Source of the DNA: Betaproteobacteria bacterium
Lineage (GTDB): Bacteria; Pseudomonadota; Gammaproteobacteria; Burkholderiales; Gallionellaceae
DNA length: 7,730 nt
Direction of reading: 5' to 3'
Assembly: GCA_028871775.1 (NCBI GenBank)
Contig: JAGWMH010000080.1
Location: forward strand, 1 to 7,730
Shown: one piece after another, positions 1 through 6,550 of the stretch
How the letters are laid out: each line of letters begins with the position of its first letter
Numbering within the stretch: the first letter of the stretch is position 1
Notes under the pieces: model-generated
Database searches by the model: none
What the model was told of the DNA's origin: nothing
Seen by the model: only the letters and a program-made list of their open reading frames with translations
Made by a program: the position numbers and the translations under genes

Positions 1-423
1 GAGGGCATGGCGCTGCGCATTCCCGGCAAGGGCATGCCGAGTCCGGAAGCGGGCGGCGTGACCGGTGATTTATTCGTAGTGGTGCGCTCGAAACCAGACC
101 CCCGCTTCGAGCGGGCCGGAGCCGACCTGCTGCGCCAGGAAACCATCCCTTTGACCGATGCCGTGCTCGGCGCCAAGCTGCAAGTGCCGACGCTGGACGG
201 CTCGGTCAGCGTGACCATACCGCCCGGCATCCAGCCCGGCGCGGTGCTGCGCCTCAAGGATAAAGGCCTGCCGGAATTCGGCAACGGGCGCCATGGCGAA
301 CTGTATTTGCGCATCGAAGTGCGGGTGCCGGAGCAGCTTTCCCGCGAAGAACGGGAACTGTATGAGCGGCTGCGCGCCATCGGCGGCAAGCAGGGTGGAA
401 ATTTTTCGAAGATCTGGAAGTAA
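1..423 (+). CDS. DnaJ/CbpA-type co-chaperone, C-terminal part (5' end outside window)
   Basis: This is the last 140 residues of an Hsp40-class co-chaperone, which delivers unfolded clients to DnaK (Hsp70) in the cytoplasm. The frame is open from base 1 and the stop is TAA at 421-423. The visible part runs from the end of C-terminal domain I (LRIPGKGMPSPEAGGVTGDL) through all of C-terminal domain II. That part includes VTIPPGIQPGAVLRLKDKGLPEF and HGELYLRIEVRVPEQLS, followed by the usual closing helix (REERELYERLRA). These are typical substrate-binding beta-sandwich sequences of DnaJ and CbpA. The J domain, and any zinc-finger region that would separate DnaJ from CbpA, lie upstream, so the subtype cannot be decided. 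The ATG at 7 is an internal Met inside a conserved motif, not a start. Family assignment is firm and the exact gene name is open. Confidence 0.93.
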   Translation, partial: EGMALRIPGKGMPSPEAGGVTGDLFVVVRSKPDPRFERAGADLLRQETIPLTDAVLGAKLQVPTLDGSVSVTIPPGIQPGAVLRLKDKGLPEFGNGRHGELYLRIEVRVPEQLSREERELYERLRAIGGKQGGNFSKIWK

Positions 424-439
424 TCGTGTTGACACATCC

Positions 440-597
440 ATTTGTCAAACAGAACAGAATACCGTCATTGCGAGGAGGCGAAGCCGACGCGGCAATCCAG
501 ATGCGCGCGCGGCGTTAATAAACGCCTGACTGGATTGCCACGGCCCTGCGGGCCTCGCAATGACGTGCGTAGTAATACATGGACCATTTTGACAAAT
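440..597. repeat. outer inverted-repeat arms around the CGTCATTGCGAG element
   Basis: ATTTGTCAAA at 440-449 is the exact reverse complement of TTTGACAAAT at 588-597, a perfect 10-bp pair. The arms bracket the inner repeat at 463-565 with unequal spacers of 13 and 22 bases. They may be the ends of an older element into which the inner one inserted, or the two halves of a split regulatory palindrome. The right arm contains TTGACA (589-594), which is the best -35 box for the downstream gene. Further TTGACA copies lie at 429-434 and 606-611. A 10-bp match in an AT-rich gap could be chance, so confidence is moderate. Confidence 0.45.
463..565. repeat. foldback repeat with CGTCATTGCGAG ends (copy 1)
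   Basis: This is an inverted repeat of about 103 bp. The left end, CGTCATTGCGAGG at 463-475, is exactly complementary to the right end at 553-565. A second matching block, GGCAATCCAG at 491-500, pairs with CTGGATTGCC at 530-539. The centre is a perfect 6-bp stem, GGCGTT (511-516) and AACGCC (521-526), with an AATA loop. The whole unit can fold into one long hairpin as RNA or a cruciform as DNA. I recognise this end sequence from intergenic dispersed repeats in many proteobacterial genomes; it has no coding capacity and resembles a MITE. A second copy with the same end and the same CAATCCAG block lies near 6578-6695. Confidence 0.8.
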
Positions 598-616
598 AAG
601 CCTGATTGACAATATT
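589..616 (+). promoter_or_regulatory. candidate sigma-70 promoter for the methyltransferase gene
   Basis: A perfect -35 box, TTGACA (589-594), is followed after 16 bases by AATATT (611-616), a 4 of 6 match to TATAAT. Transcription would then start around 622-625, only a few bases before the ATG at 628, giving a leaderless or nearly leaderless message. That fits the lack of a good Shine-Dalgarno there. The -35 box sits inside the right arm of the outer inverted repeat. The call is based on sequence pattern only. Confidence 0.4.
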
Positions 617-627
617 TGGACAAAACC

Positions 628-1353
628 ATGAAACGCCATTTCGCATTGGTCACACTCCTTGTCTTCTGTTACGCACTGCCGTCACAGGGCGGGGAGTTCG
701 ACGCGGAGCGCCGCAAAATGATGGAGGAAGTGTTGGCCGATGCTGCCGCCACGTTCTCATACAGCGGCAGTCCCGCGCTCAGCCCCGGCGTCATCGCGGC
801 AATGGAAAAAGTGGAGCGGCATCGTTTCGTGCCTGCCGGGCTGGCAGCGGCTGCCTATCTCAACCGCCCGCTTCCGATCGGTTACGGCCAGACGATTTCG
901 CAGCCATTTATCGTGGCGCTGATGACCGATCTGGTGAAGGTCAAGGCTGGCGACAAGGTGCTTGAAATCGGCACCGGCTCCGGCTACCAGGCAGCGGTTC
1001 TGGCGGAAATGGGCAGCTCGGTTTACAGCATCGAAATCATCGAGCCGCTCGGAAAACAGGCAGGCGGCCTGCTGAAAACCCTCGGTTACCGCAACGTGGA
1101 AACCAGGGTGGGCGACGGCTACTATGGCTGGCCTGAAGCGGCGCCGTTCGATGCCATCATGGTGACGGCTGCCGCAAGCCATGTGCCTCCTCCTCTGGTC
1201 AGACAGCTTAAGCCGGGCGGACGCATGGTGATTCCGCTCGGCACGCAATTCCTGACCCAGTATCTGATGCTGGTGGAGAAGCGGATGGACGGTTCAGTGA
1301 CCAGCCGCCAGATTTTGCCGGTACGCTTTGTCCCGCTGACCGGCGGCCATTAA
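628..1353 (+). CDS. pcm: protein-L-isoaspartate O-methyltransferase-like protein with N-terminal signal or anchor
   Basis: The predicted protein has 241 residues; E. coli Pcm has about 208. Pcm enzymes use S-adenosylmethionine to methylate isoaspartyl residues in aged proteins so that they can revert to aspartate. The core is clear: GYGQTISQPFIVALMTDL (residues about 85-102, the family's substrate-side motif), SAM motif I VLEIGTGSGYQ (111-121), the acidic end of the next strand at SIEIIE (134-139), then RVGDGYYGW, DAIMVTAAA and LKPGGRMVIPLG. The extra length is N-terminal: MKRH, then a hydrophobic run, then ALPSQGGEF, which resembles a Sec signal peptide or membrane anchor without a lipobox. 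I chose ATG 628 because it starts exactly at this signal; an in-frame TTG at 616 would add only four residues. Neither start has a strong ribosome binding site. The fold assignment is strong, but activity and location are inferred. Confidence 0.88.
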   Translation: MKRHFALVTLLVFCYALPSQGGEFDAERRKMMEEVLADAAATFSYSGSPALSPGVIAAMEKVERHRFVPAGLAAAAYLNRPLPIGYGQTISQPFIVALMTDLVKVKAGDKVLEIGTGSGYQAAVLAEMGSSVYSIEIIEPLGKQAGGLLKTLGYRNVETRVGDGYYGWPEAAPFDAIMVTAAASHVPPPLVRQLKPGGRMVIPLGTQFLTQYLMLVEKRMDGSVTSRQILPVRFVPLTGGH

Positions 1354-1536
1354 TGGGCACCTCTCAAAATCCAGATTTCATCCCAACTGCTGCGTTGCGG
1401 CAGTGGGGTAAGCAGGCAAGCCGCGAAGCGGATGCTCGCAAAAAATTTCTTGCTTACATATTCCACATATGCGGCGCTGCGAAATTTTTTCTGCGCCTTG
1501 CATTTGGGCGAACTCTGGATTTTTAGAGGTACCCAT
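1353..1536. repeat. MITE-like foldback element with about 23-bp terminal inverted repeats
   Basis: The left end at 1353-1375 (ATGGGCACCTCTCAAAATCC followed by AGA) and the right end at 1514-1536 are complementary at 21 of 23 positions. Internal foldbacks are AAAAAATTTC (1440-1449) with GAAATTTTTT (1481-1490), perfect over 10 bp; CATAT (1457-1461) with ATATG (1467-1471) at the centre; and ACTGC (1386-1390) with GCAGT (1400-1404). The 184-bp unit fills the whole gap between the methyltransferase stop codon and the next start codon and carries no gene of its own. The left end overlaps the last base of the upstream TAA. No clear target-site duplication is visible apart from AT, which can also be read as part of the arms. 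Non-autonomous transposon origin is an inference from structure. Confidence 0.8.
1525..1530 (+). promoter_or_regulatory. ribosome binding site AGAGGT inside the repeat end
   Basis: AGAGGT lies six bases upstream of the ATG at 1537 and is the best Shine-Dalgarno match near that start. It is part of the right terminal inverted repeat of the foldback element (its counterpart in the left arm reads ACCTCT), so the repeat supplies translation initiation for the membrane protein. It decides the start: the in-frame ATG at 1432 lies inside the element, has no comparable site, and would add 35 residues of repeat-derived sequence. Confidence 0.7.
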
Positions 1537-3924
1537 ATGTCACGCCCGCCATTCATTGCCATCGGCCTGCTCTCCGCCTGCGTGCTGGCCTACGAGGTGC
1601 TGCTGACGCGCCTGTTCAGCATCGTGCTGTGGCATCACTTCGCCTACATGATCATCAGCGCTGCAATGCTGGGCTACGGGGCGAGCGGCACTCTGCTTAC
1701 CCTGCTGAAGGAAAAAATCTCCGCGCATTTCGGCGCGGTGTATGTCATGGCCGCAGCGGCATTGGCTGTGCTGATGCCCGTATCATTTCTGCTGGCGCAA
1801 CAGGTTCCGTTCAATCCGCTCGAACTGCTGTGGGACAACACCCAGCCGGTCAAATTGCTCGCCGTATATTTGCTGATGATGTTGCCGTTCTTTTGCGGCG
1901 GGCTGGGCATCGGACTTATTTTTTCGCACTTCGGCAAACAGGCAGGCCGCATCTACGCCTGCGACATCCTCGGTGCGGGTGCAGGCAGTCTGGGTGTCAT
2001 CGGTGTGCTGTTCCTCGTGCCGCCCAACCAGATGCTGAGCGCCCTCACGGTATTGGCGTTGCTCGCTGCCGCCATCGCCGTTGTCGAACTGAAAGTGCGG
2101 CCGAAATGGCTGATGAAATTATTCGTCGGGGTGGCTGTGCTGGCAGCTGTGGCGCTGCCAGGCATACAGGTGCATCCATCCGCCTACAAGGATTTGAGCC
2201 AGGCCCTGAACATTGTCGGGGCGCGGGTGGTCGAGGAACGTACCAGTCCCCTGGGGCAGATCATGGTGGTGGAAAATACCCGCGTGCCGTTGCGTGATGC
2301 GCCGGGGATGAGCCTCAACGCCACGAGCGAGCCACCGCCGCAACTGGGTGTGTTCGTAGACGGAAACGGGCCATCTGCGCTGACCAAATTCGATGGCAAC
2401 CTCGAACCCCTGGCTTATCTCGACCAGCTCACCTCGGCGCTGCCCTATCACATTCTTGAACGCCCGCGCGTGCTGGTGCTGGGCGCCGGTCCCGGCAGCG
2501 ATGTGCTGCAGGCGCTCTACCACCACAGCGCAGCGGTCGATGCGGTGGAGCTGGATCGCAACGTCACCGGTCTGGTGCGGCAACGTTTTCGCGAGTATGC
2601 AGGCAATCTATATGGACAGCCCGGCGTGCACGTGCACGCAGCCGAGGCGCGCGGCTTCGTCAACACCAGCGAAGCGCGCTACGACCTGATCCAGGTGGCG
2701 CTGCTGGATTCATTCGGCACTGCCTCGGCCGGGCTGTACGGTCTGAGCGAGAACTATCTGTACACGGTCGAAGCGCTCCAGGCTTACCTGAGCCGCCTCA
2801 CCCCCGGCGGCATGCTGGCCGTCACCCGCTGGCTCACGCTGCCGCCGCGCGATGCGCTGAAACTGTTTGCCACGGCGGTGTCCGCTCTGGAGCGGAGCGG
2901 CGTGACTAACCCCGCTGCGCGGCTGGCGATGATACGGGGCTGGAAAACCGTTACGCTGCTGGTGAAGAACAGCGATTTTACGGCGAGCGAAATTGCGGCG
3001 ATCAAGGAATTCAGCCGCGCGCGTTCCTTCGATCTGGTCTGGTATCCCGGCATGCGCGCCGACGAGGCAAACCGTTTCAACATCTTGTCTCAGCCCTACT
3101 TCTTTGAGGGAGCAGCGGCGCTGCTGAGTCCGCAGCGGCAGGATTTTATCGACCAATACAAATTTTATATCGAGCCGGCGACCGACGACCGGCCGCATTT
3201 TTTCCGTTTCTTCAAATGGAATGCCGCCGCGGAAATATTCGCGCTGCGCGAGCAGGGCGGCATGCCGCTGCTCGACTGGAGCTATCCGCTGCTGGCGGCG
3301 ACGCTGCTGCAGGCCTTTGCGGCCAGCATCCTGCTGATCCTGGCGCCGCTGGCCTTGTCGCGTTGCCGGCGCAGCTTGCCCGGCGCACCGGTGGCCCTGT
3401 ATTTTCTCGCCATCGGCTTTGCCTTCATGTTCATGGAAATCGCCTTCATCCAGAAATTCGTGCTGTTCCTGGCGCACCCTCTGTACGCCGTGGCGGTCGT
3501 GTTGTGTGCATTCCTGGCGTTCGCTGCCGCCGGAAGCTGGCTGGCCGGGCGCTGGCAGGCGGCGAACAAAGTCACGCTGGCGGTGATCGCGCTGGGCGCC
3601 ATATCGCTGTTCTACCTCGCTATCCTGCCGGGCCTGTTCCAGGCGCTGATCCATCTGCCCGATGCGGCGAAGATAGTCATCTCCGTGGCGCTGATTGCGC
3701 CGCTGGCGATGTGCATGGGCGTGCCCTTCCCCACCGGCATGATGCGGCTGGCAGGCACTGCCGAGGAAGCCATTCCCTGGGCATGGGCGATCAACGGCTT
3801 CGCCTCGGTGGTGGGAGCAGTCCTCGCCACGCTGCTGGCGATTCATCTGGGCTTTGCCGCGGTGATATTGCTGGCGGTTTTGATTTATGCTGTAGCCTGT
3901 GTTGCCTTGCGGGGATTCGCCTGA
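1537..3924 (+). CDS. membrane protein with spermidine-synthase-like (SAM-binding Rossmann) core
   Basis: The protein has 795 residues in three parts. About seven hydrophobic segments lie within residues 6-208. A soluble region (about 210-560) holds a SpeE-like Rossmann core: nucleotide-binding loop RVLVLGAGPGSD (311-322), acidic strand end VDAVELDR (334-341), AEARGF (369-374), YDLIQVALLDSF (382-393) and the closing TDDRPHFF (549-556) common in this family. About six more membrane segments follow from residue 583 to the end, including FAFMFMEIAFIQKFVLF. Spermidine synthase normally has Asp right after the YDxIxV strand; here that place is Ala388, with Asp391 three residues later, so ordinary aminopropyltransferase activity is doubtful. 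The family is commonly annotated as membrane spermidine synthase-like; the substrate is unknown. The start at 1537 is set by AGAGGT at 1525-1530. It sits alone between a foldback element and a hairpin. Confidence 0.85.
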   Translation: MSRPPFIAIGLLSACVLAYEVLLTRLFSIVLWHHFAYMIISAAMLGYGASGTLLTLLKEKISAHFGAVYVMAAAALAVLMPVSFLLAQQVPFNPLELLWDNTQPVKLLAVYLLMMLPFFCGGLGIGLIFSHFGKQAGRIYACDILGAGAGSLGVIGVLFLVPPNQMLSALTVLALLAAAIAVVELKVRPKWLMKLFVGVAVLAAVALPGIQVHPSAYKDLSQALNIVGARVVEERTSPLGQIMVVENTRVPLRDAPGMSLNATSEPPPQLGVFVDGNGPSALTKFDGNLEPLAYLDQLTSALPYHILERPRVLVLGAGPGSDVLQALYHHSAAVDAVELDRNVTGLVRQRFREYAGNLYGQPGVHVHAAEARGFVNTSEARYDLIQVALLDSFGTASAGLYGLSENYLYTVEALQAYLSRLTPGGMLAVTRWLTLPPRDALKLFATAVSALERSGVTNPAARLAMIRGWKTVTLLVKNSDFTASEIAAIKEFSRARSFDLVWYPGMRADEANRFNILSQPYFFEGAAALLSPQRQDFIDQYKFYIEPATDDRPHFFRFFKWNAAAEIFALREQGGMPLLDWSYPLLAATLLQAFAASILLILAPLALSRCRRSLPGAPVALYFLAIGFAFMFMEIAFIQKFVLFLAHPLYAVAVVLCAFLAFAAAGSWLAGRWQAANKVTLAVIALGAISLFYLAILPGLFQALIHLPDAAKIVISVALIAPLAMCMGVPFPTGMMRLAGTAEEAIPWAWAINGFASVVGAVLATLLAIHLGFAAVILLAVLIYAVACVALRGFA

Positions 3925-3992
3925 TCGGTTTGAATGGGTCATTTGCAGGAACGGGAGTAGCTTGAAAACCACGGAAATTGTTGCGCGGGTTT

Positions 3993-4014
3993 AGAGCCTA
4001 CTGAAATAGGCTCT
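3993..4014 (+). terminator. 8-bp hairpin, possible weak terminator after the membrane protein gene
   Basis: AGAGCCTA (3993-4000) and TAGGCTCT (4007-4014) form a perfect 8-bp stem with the loop CTGAAA. It lies 69 bases past the stop codon at 3924 and 31 bases before the ATG at 4045. The following TTAATCGATTTATC is AT-rich but not a true T tract, so termination would be weak. It could instead be a leader hairpin of the downstream operon. The rest of gap 3925-4044 shows nothing beyond the ribosome binding site GGGAG at 4033-4037. Confidence 0.5.
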
Positions 4015-4044
4015 TAATCGATTTATCACTTTGGGAGACCAGTC

Positions 4045-4728
4045 ATGAATGCTGAAACCAGTAACGATACAAGCGTCCTTGAAGCAGAAGTGCGCGAAAC
4101 CGTCGAGCAGGGGAATAATGTGCAGGAAAAAGTGCGGCAGCTCACCTTGCGCGTCATCAGTGCGCGTTCGCTCGATATCGAGTCCGTGCGGCAGACCGCG
4201 GGCGCCGTGTTGCGCGGCGCACAGGCAGGCGTGCAAAAGGAGTTGCAGCATTCATCTGCGCAGACTCATATTGCGCGGGAGCACCTCAAACAGGCTGTCA
4301 CAGGCCTGGACATAGCGCTTGCACAATTTGCCGAGGCCGCCAAGCTCGCCGTAGAGGAAGCGGCGGGCCGGGCGCAGAAATATTCCAGCGATGACCTCAA
4401 GCGGGCGCGCTCGGACCTGGCAAGCCTCGAGACGATGTTCGTGGAAACCCTGCGAAGCTCGGCCTCGGCTGCCAAGGGTGCGGCGGGTGAAATATTGTAT
4501 GACCTGGCGGCGCATGTCCGCATCTATGGTTCCGCCGTCGGCAGGCAGCTGAAAGAAACGCTGACCGTCTTTGCACACCATATCGGCGCGGCAGGGCGCG
4601 CCCAGGTTGGAGTTGGCCTGCATCTCGCGAAGAACACTTCCGATCTCGTGCGCCAGATCGCTGCCGGCGTGCTCACCGGCTTGGCCGAACACGTCCAGCC
4701 CGGCCATAGCAAAGACAAGGGCGAGTGA
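4045..4728 (+). CDS. alpha-helical protein of unknown function, coupled to an ABC1 kinase-like gene
   Basis: I do not recognise this 227-residue protein with confidence. The start is well supported: GGGAG at 4033-4037 sits seven bases before the ATG. It has no signal peptide. It is rich in Ala, Glu, Gln, Arg and Leu and appears nearly all helical, with long amphipathic stretches such as VLEAEVRETVEQGNNVQEKV (about residues 11-30) and HLKQAVTGLDIALAQFAEAA (about 79-98). A less charged, Gly/Ala-rich stretch after about residue 145 (SAAKGAAGEILYDLAAHV onward) could bind a membrane surface. The ending, GHSKDKGE, is charged. Overall it recalls phasin-like or coiled-coil scaffold proteins, but only by composition. 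Its stop overlaps the next start (TGATG), so it is co-translated with the ABC1/UbiB-like protein and is a plausible partner or regulator of it. That role is inference. Confidence 0.82.
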   Translation: MNAETSNDTSVLEAEVRETVEQGNNVQEKVRQLTLRVISARSLDIESVRQTAGAVLRGAQAGVQKELQHSSAQTHIAREHLKQAVTGLDIALAQFAEAAKLAVEEAAGRAQKYSSDDLKRARSDLASLETMFVETLRSSASAAKGAAGEILYDLAAHVRIYGSAVGRQLKETLTVFAHHIGAAGRAQVGVGLHLAKNTSDLVRQIAAGVLTGLAEHVQPGHSKDKGE

Positions 4729-6479
4729 TGTTGTGGCGGGCGCTGATTGCAGCGCGCGACCTAGGGCGGTTGCACGAGATCGCCTCGATCCTGATCCGCT
4801 ATGGCTTCGGCGATTTTGTGCGGCGCATGGGGATGGCCAATGCGCTGGAACGCGCGGGACGGACGCTGCGCTGGAAGCATGCCGAAGAGCTGGCGCATCT
4901 CGAGCCGCCCGCGCGGGTGCGGCGCGCTCTTGAGGAGTTGGGGCCGACCTTCATCAAGCTCGGCCAGGTGCTCGCGACGCGCGTAGACCTGTTCGAACCC
5001 GAGTGGATCGCTGAATTCTCCAAGCTTCAGGACAGCGCGCCACCGGTACCCTACGCCGATCTCCAGCAACAGCTTGGCGAAGACCTGGGCGCGCCGCCCG
5101 AGGAGATATTTGCCGCCTTCGACCCCGAACCACTGGCGGCTGCCTCCATCGCACAGGTGCACCGTGCCCGCCTGAAAGACGGCAGCGCGGTGGTGGTCAA
5201 GGTGCGCAGGCCGGGCATCCGGCCTGTCATCGAAGCCGACTTGCGCTGGCTGATGCGCCTGACAGAACTCGTCGAGTCGGAAAATCCCGAGCTGCGCAAT
5301 TTTCACCCGCAGGAGGTCGCCCGGCAGTTCGAGCAGTCGCTGCGGCGCGAGCTGGATTTTGCCACCGAATGCCGCAATGCCGAACGCATCGCAAACAATT
5401 TTGCGGGCTACACGGATCAGGATGCCGCCTCTCCGTCCGCCACCGGCAAGGCGCCGGACAGCACAACCGCTGCGCCGCTCATCGTTATTCCTCGAGTCTA
5501 TTGGCAGTGGACCGGCGAGCGGGTGTGCGTGCAGGAATTCATCGACGGCATTCCGGGGCGCGATCTTGCCGCCGCCGACCAGGCCGGCCTGGACCGCAAG
5601 ATACTCGCGCGGCGCGGGGCGCGCGCCGTGTTGAAGATGATCGTCGAGGATGGCTACTTTCACGCCGACCCGCATCAAGGCAACGTGTTTTATCTGCCCG
5701 GCAACCGCCTTGCCTTCATCGACTTCGGCATGGTGGGCAGGCTGACCGAGGAACGCCGCGGCCAGATGATCCGGCTTATGCTCGGCATGGTGCGGAACGA
5801 ACCGGCGCGCGTCGCCGATGTGATGCTCGACTGGACCGGCGACGGTGCGGTGAATGAGGTTGTCCTGTTACAGGAGATAAATACCTTCGTCGATCAATAC
5901 TACGGCCTGCCATTGAAACAGCTCAGCCTTGGCGCCATGCTCAACGACCTGGTGGCCATCGTGCGCAAACACCGGATTGCGCTGCCTGCCGATCTCGCGC
6001 TATTGATCAAGGCATTCATCACGCTCGAGGGCATGGGCCGCGAGCTCGACCCGGACTTCGATATGGCCGGCGAGGCACTGCCCATGCTGGAGCAGTCGCT
6101 GCGCGCACGTTATAAGCCAGCCGCATTGATCAAGCGCGGCTGGCGGTCAGCCGGCGAAATGCTGGCGCTGATCGCAGACCTGCCCCACGACCTCTCCCGG
6201 CTGCTGCGTGCTGCACGGCGCGGCCGGCTGGAAATCCACATCGATGTCACGCACCTGAAGCATGTCGGCAATCAGCTCGACGGGGCTGCGAACCGGCTGG
6301 CGATCGGCATTGTCGTTGCTGCGCTTATCATCGGTTCCTCGATCGTCATGACCGTATCCGGCGGCCCCACGCTGCTCGGGCTGCCCACTTTTGGCCTGCT
6401 CGGTTTTCTCGGCGCGGCTGCCGGTGGCGTATGGCTGCTGCTGTCGATCTGGAAGAGCAACCAGGCGGATCGGGAGTGA
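4728..6479 (+). CDS. ABC1/UbiB/AarF-family atypical kinase-like membrane protein
   Basis: The protein has 583 residues, close to the UbiB size (E. coli about 546). Members are protein-kinase-like ATPases at the inner membrane that support ubiquinone synthesis or lipid handling. All diagnostic motifs are visible: KxGQ (Lys77-Gln80), the Ala-rich loop AAASIAQVHRA (from 137) that replaces the normal P-loop, VVVKVRRPG with Lys158, ExD (Glu208, Asp210) before FATECRN, catalytic HADPHQGN (312-319), and DFG (332-334). Two hydrophobic C-terminal segments (about 524-543 and 547-571) match the family's membrane anchor. The ATG at 4728 overlaps the upstream TGA and has AAGGG six bases before it; GTG at 4725 is a less well spaced alternative. 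Residues 229-250 form a Ser/Ala/Thr-rich stretch that looks like an insertion. No ubiE or ubiJ lies alongside, so I do not call it the housekeeping UbiB. A strong hairpin follows the stop. Confidence 0.93.
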   Translation: MLWRALIAARDLGRLHEIASILIRYGFGDFVRRMGMANALERAGRTLRWKHAEELAHLEPPARVRRALEELGPTFIKLGQVLATRVDLFEPEWIAEFSKLQDSAPPVPYADLQQQLGEDLGAPPEEIFAAFDPEPLAAASIAQVHRARLKDGSAVVVKVRRPGIRPVIEADLRWLMRLTELVESENPELRNFHPQEVARQFEQSLRRELDFATECRNAERIANNFAGYTDQDAASPSATGKAPDSTTAAPLIVIPRVYWQWTGERVCVQEFIDGIPGRDLAAADQAGLDRKILARRGARAVLKMIVEDGYFHADPHQGNVFYLPGNRLAFIDFGMVGRLTEERRGQMIRLMLGMVRNEPARVADVMLDWTGDGAVNEVVLLQEINTFVDQYYGLPLKQLSLGAMLNDLVAIVRKHRIALPADLALLIKAFITLEGMGRELDPDFDMAGEALPMLEQSLRARYKPAALIKRGWRSAGEMLALIADLPHDLSRLLRAARRGRLEIHIDVTHLKHVGNQLDGAANRLAIGIVVAALIIGSSIVMTVSGGPTLLGLPTFGLLGFLGAAAGGVWLLLSIWKSNQADRE

Positions 6480-6502
6480 TCTTTCTGGCTGGTAATCAAC
6501 CG

Positions 6503-6547
6503 GGCCAGACACCATTGATTCACATATCAATCGAGTCTGGCCTTATT
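6503..6547 (+). terminator. two-part stem-loop, probable terminator of the helical-protein/ABC1 operon
   Basis: GGCCAGAC (6503-6510) pairs exactly with GTCTGGCC (6535-6542). Inside, after a symmetric 3x3 mismatch (ACC against CGA), ATTGAT (6514-6519) pairs exactly with ATCAAT (6526-6531) around the six-base loop TCACAT. That gives 14 paired bases in total, starting 24 bases past the stop codon, followed by TTATTAAT. The T run is broken, so termination may be incomplete. A protein-binding palindrome is the alternative. Confidence 0.6.
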
Positions 6548-6550
6548 AAT

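Noticed and set aside
463..565. CRISPR or tandem repeat reading of the repeated CGTCATTGCGAG blocks
   Set aside because: The blocks are inverted, not direct, occur once per end, and have no regular spacers or cas genes nearby.
1432..1536. 35-residue N-terminal extension of the membrane protein from ATG 1432
   Set aside because: It is translated entirely from the foldback element, has no good ribosome binding site, and would put repeat-derived sequence before a normal first membrane segment.
2710..3972. 420-residue open frame on the minus strand
   Set aside because: It lies opposite the 795-residue membrane protein gene, is rich in Gln, Arg and His as expected for the complement of a hydrophobic GC-rich gene, and shows no recognisable domain.
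4725..4727. GTG as start of the ABC1-like gene
   Set aside because: AAGGG at 4717-4721 is only three bases from GTG but six from the ATG at 4728, which also makes the common TGATG coupling overlap.
4761..5678. 305-residue open frame on the minus strand
   Set aside because: It is antisense to the ABC1-like gene, whose conserved motifs prove the plus-strand frame is the coding one.
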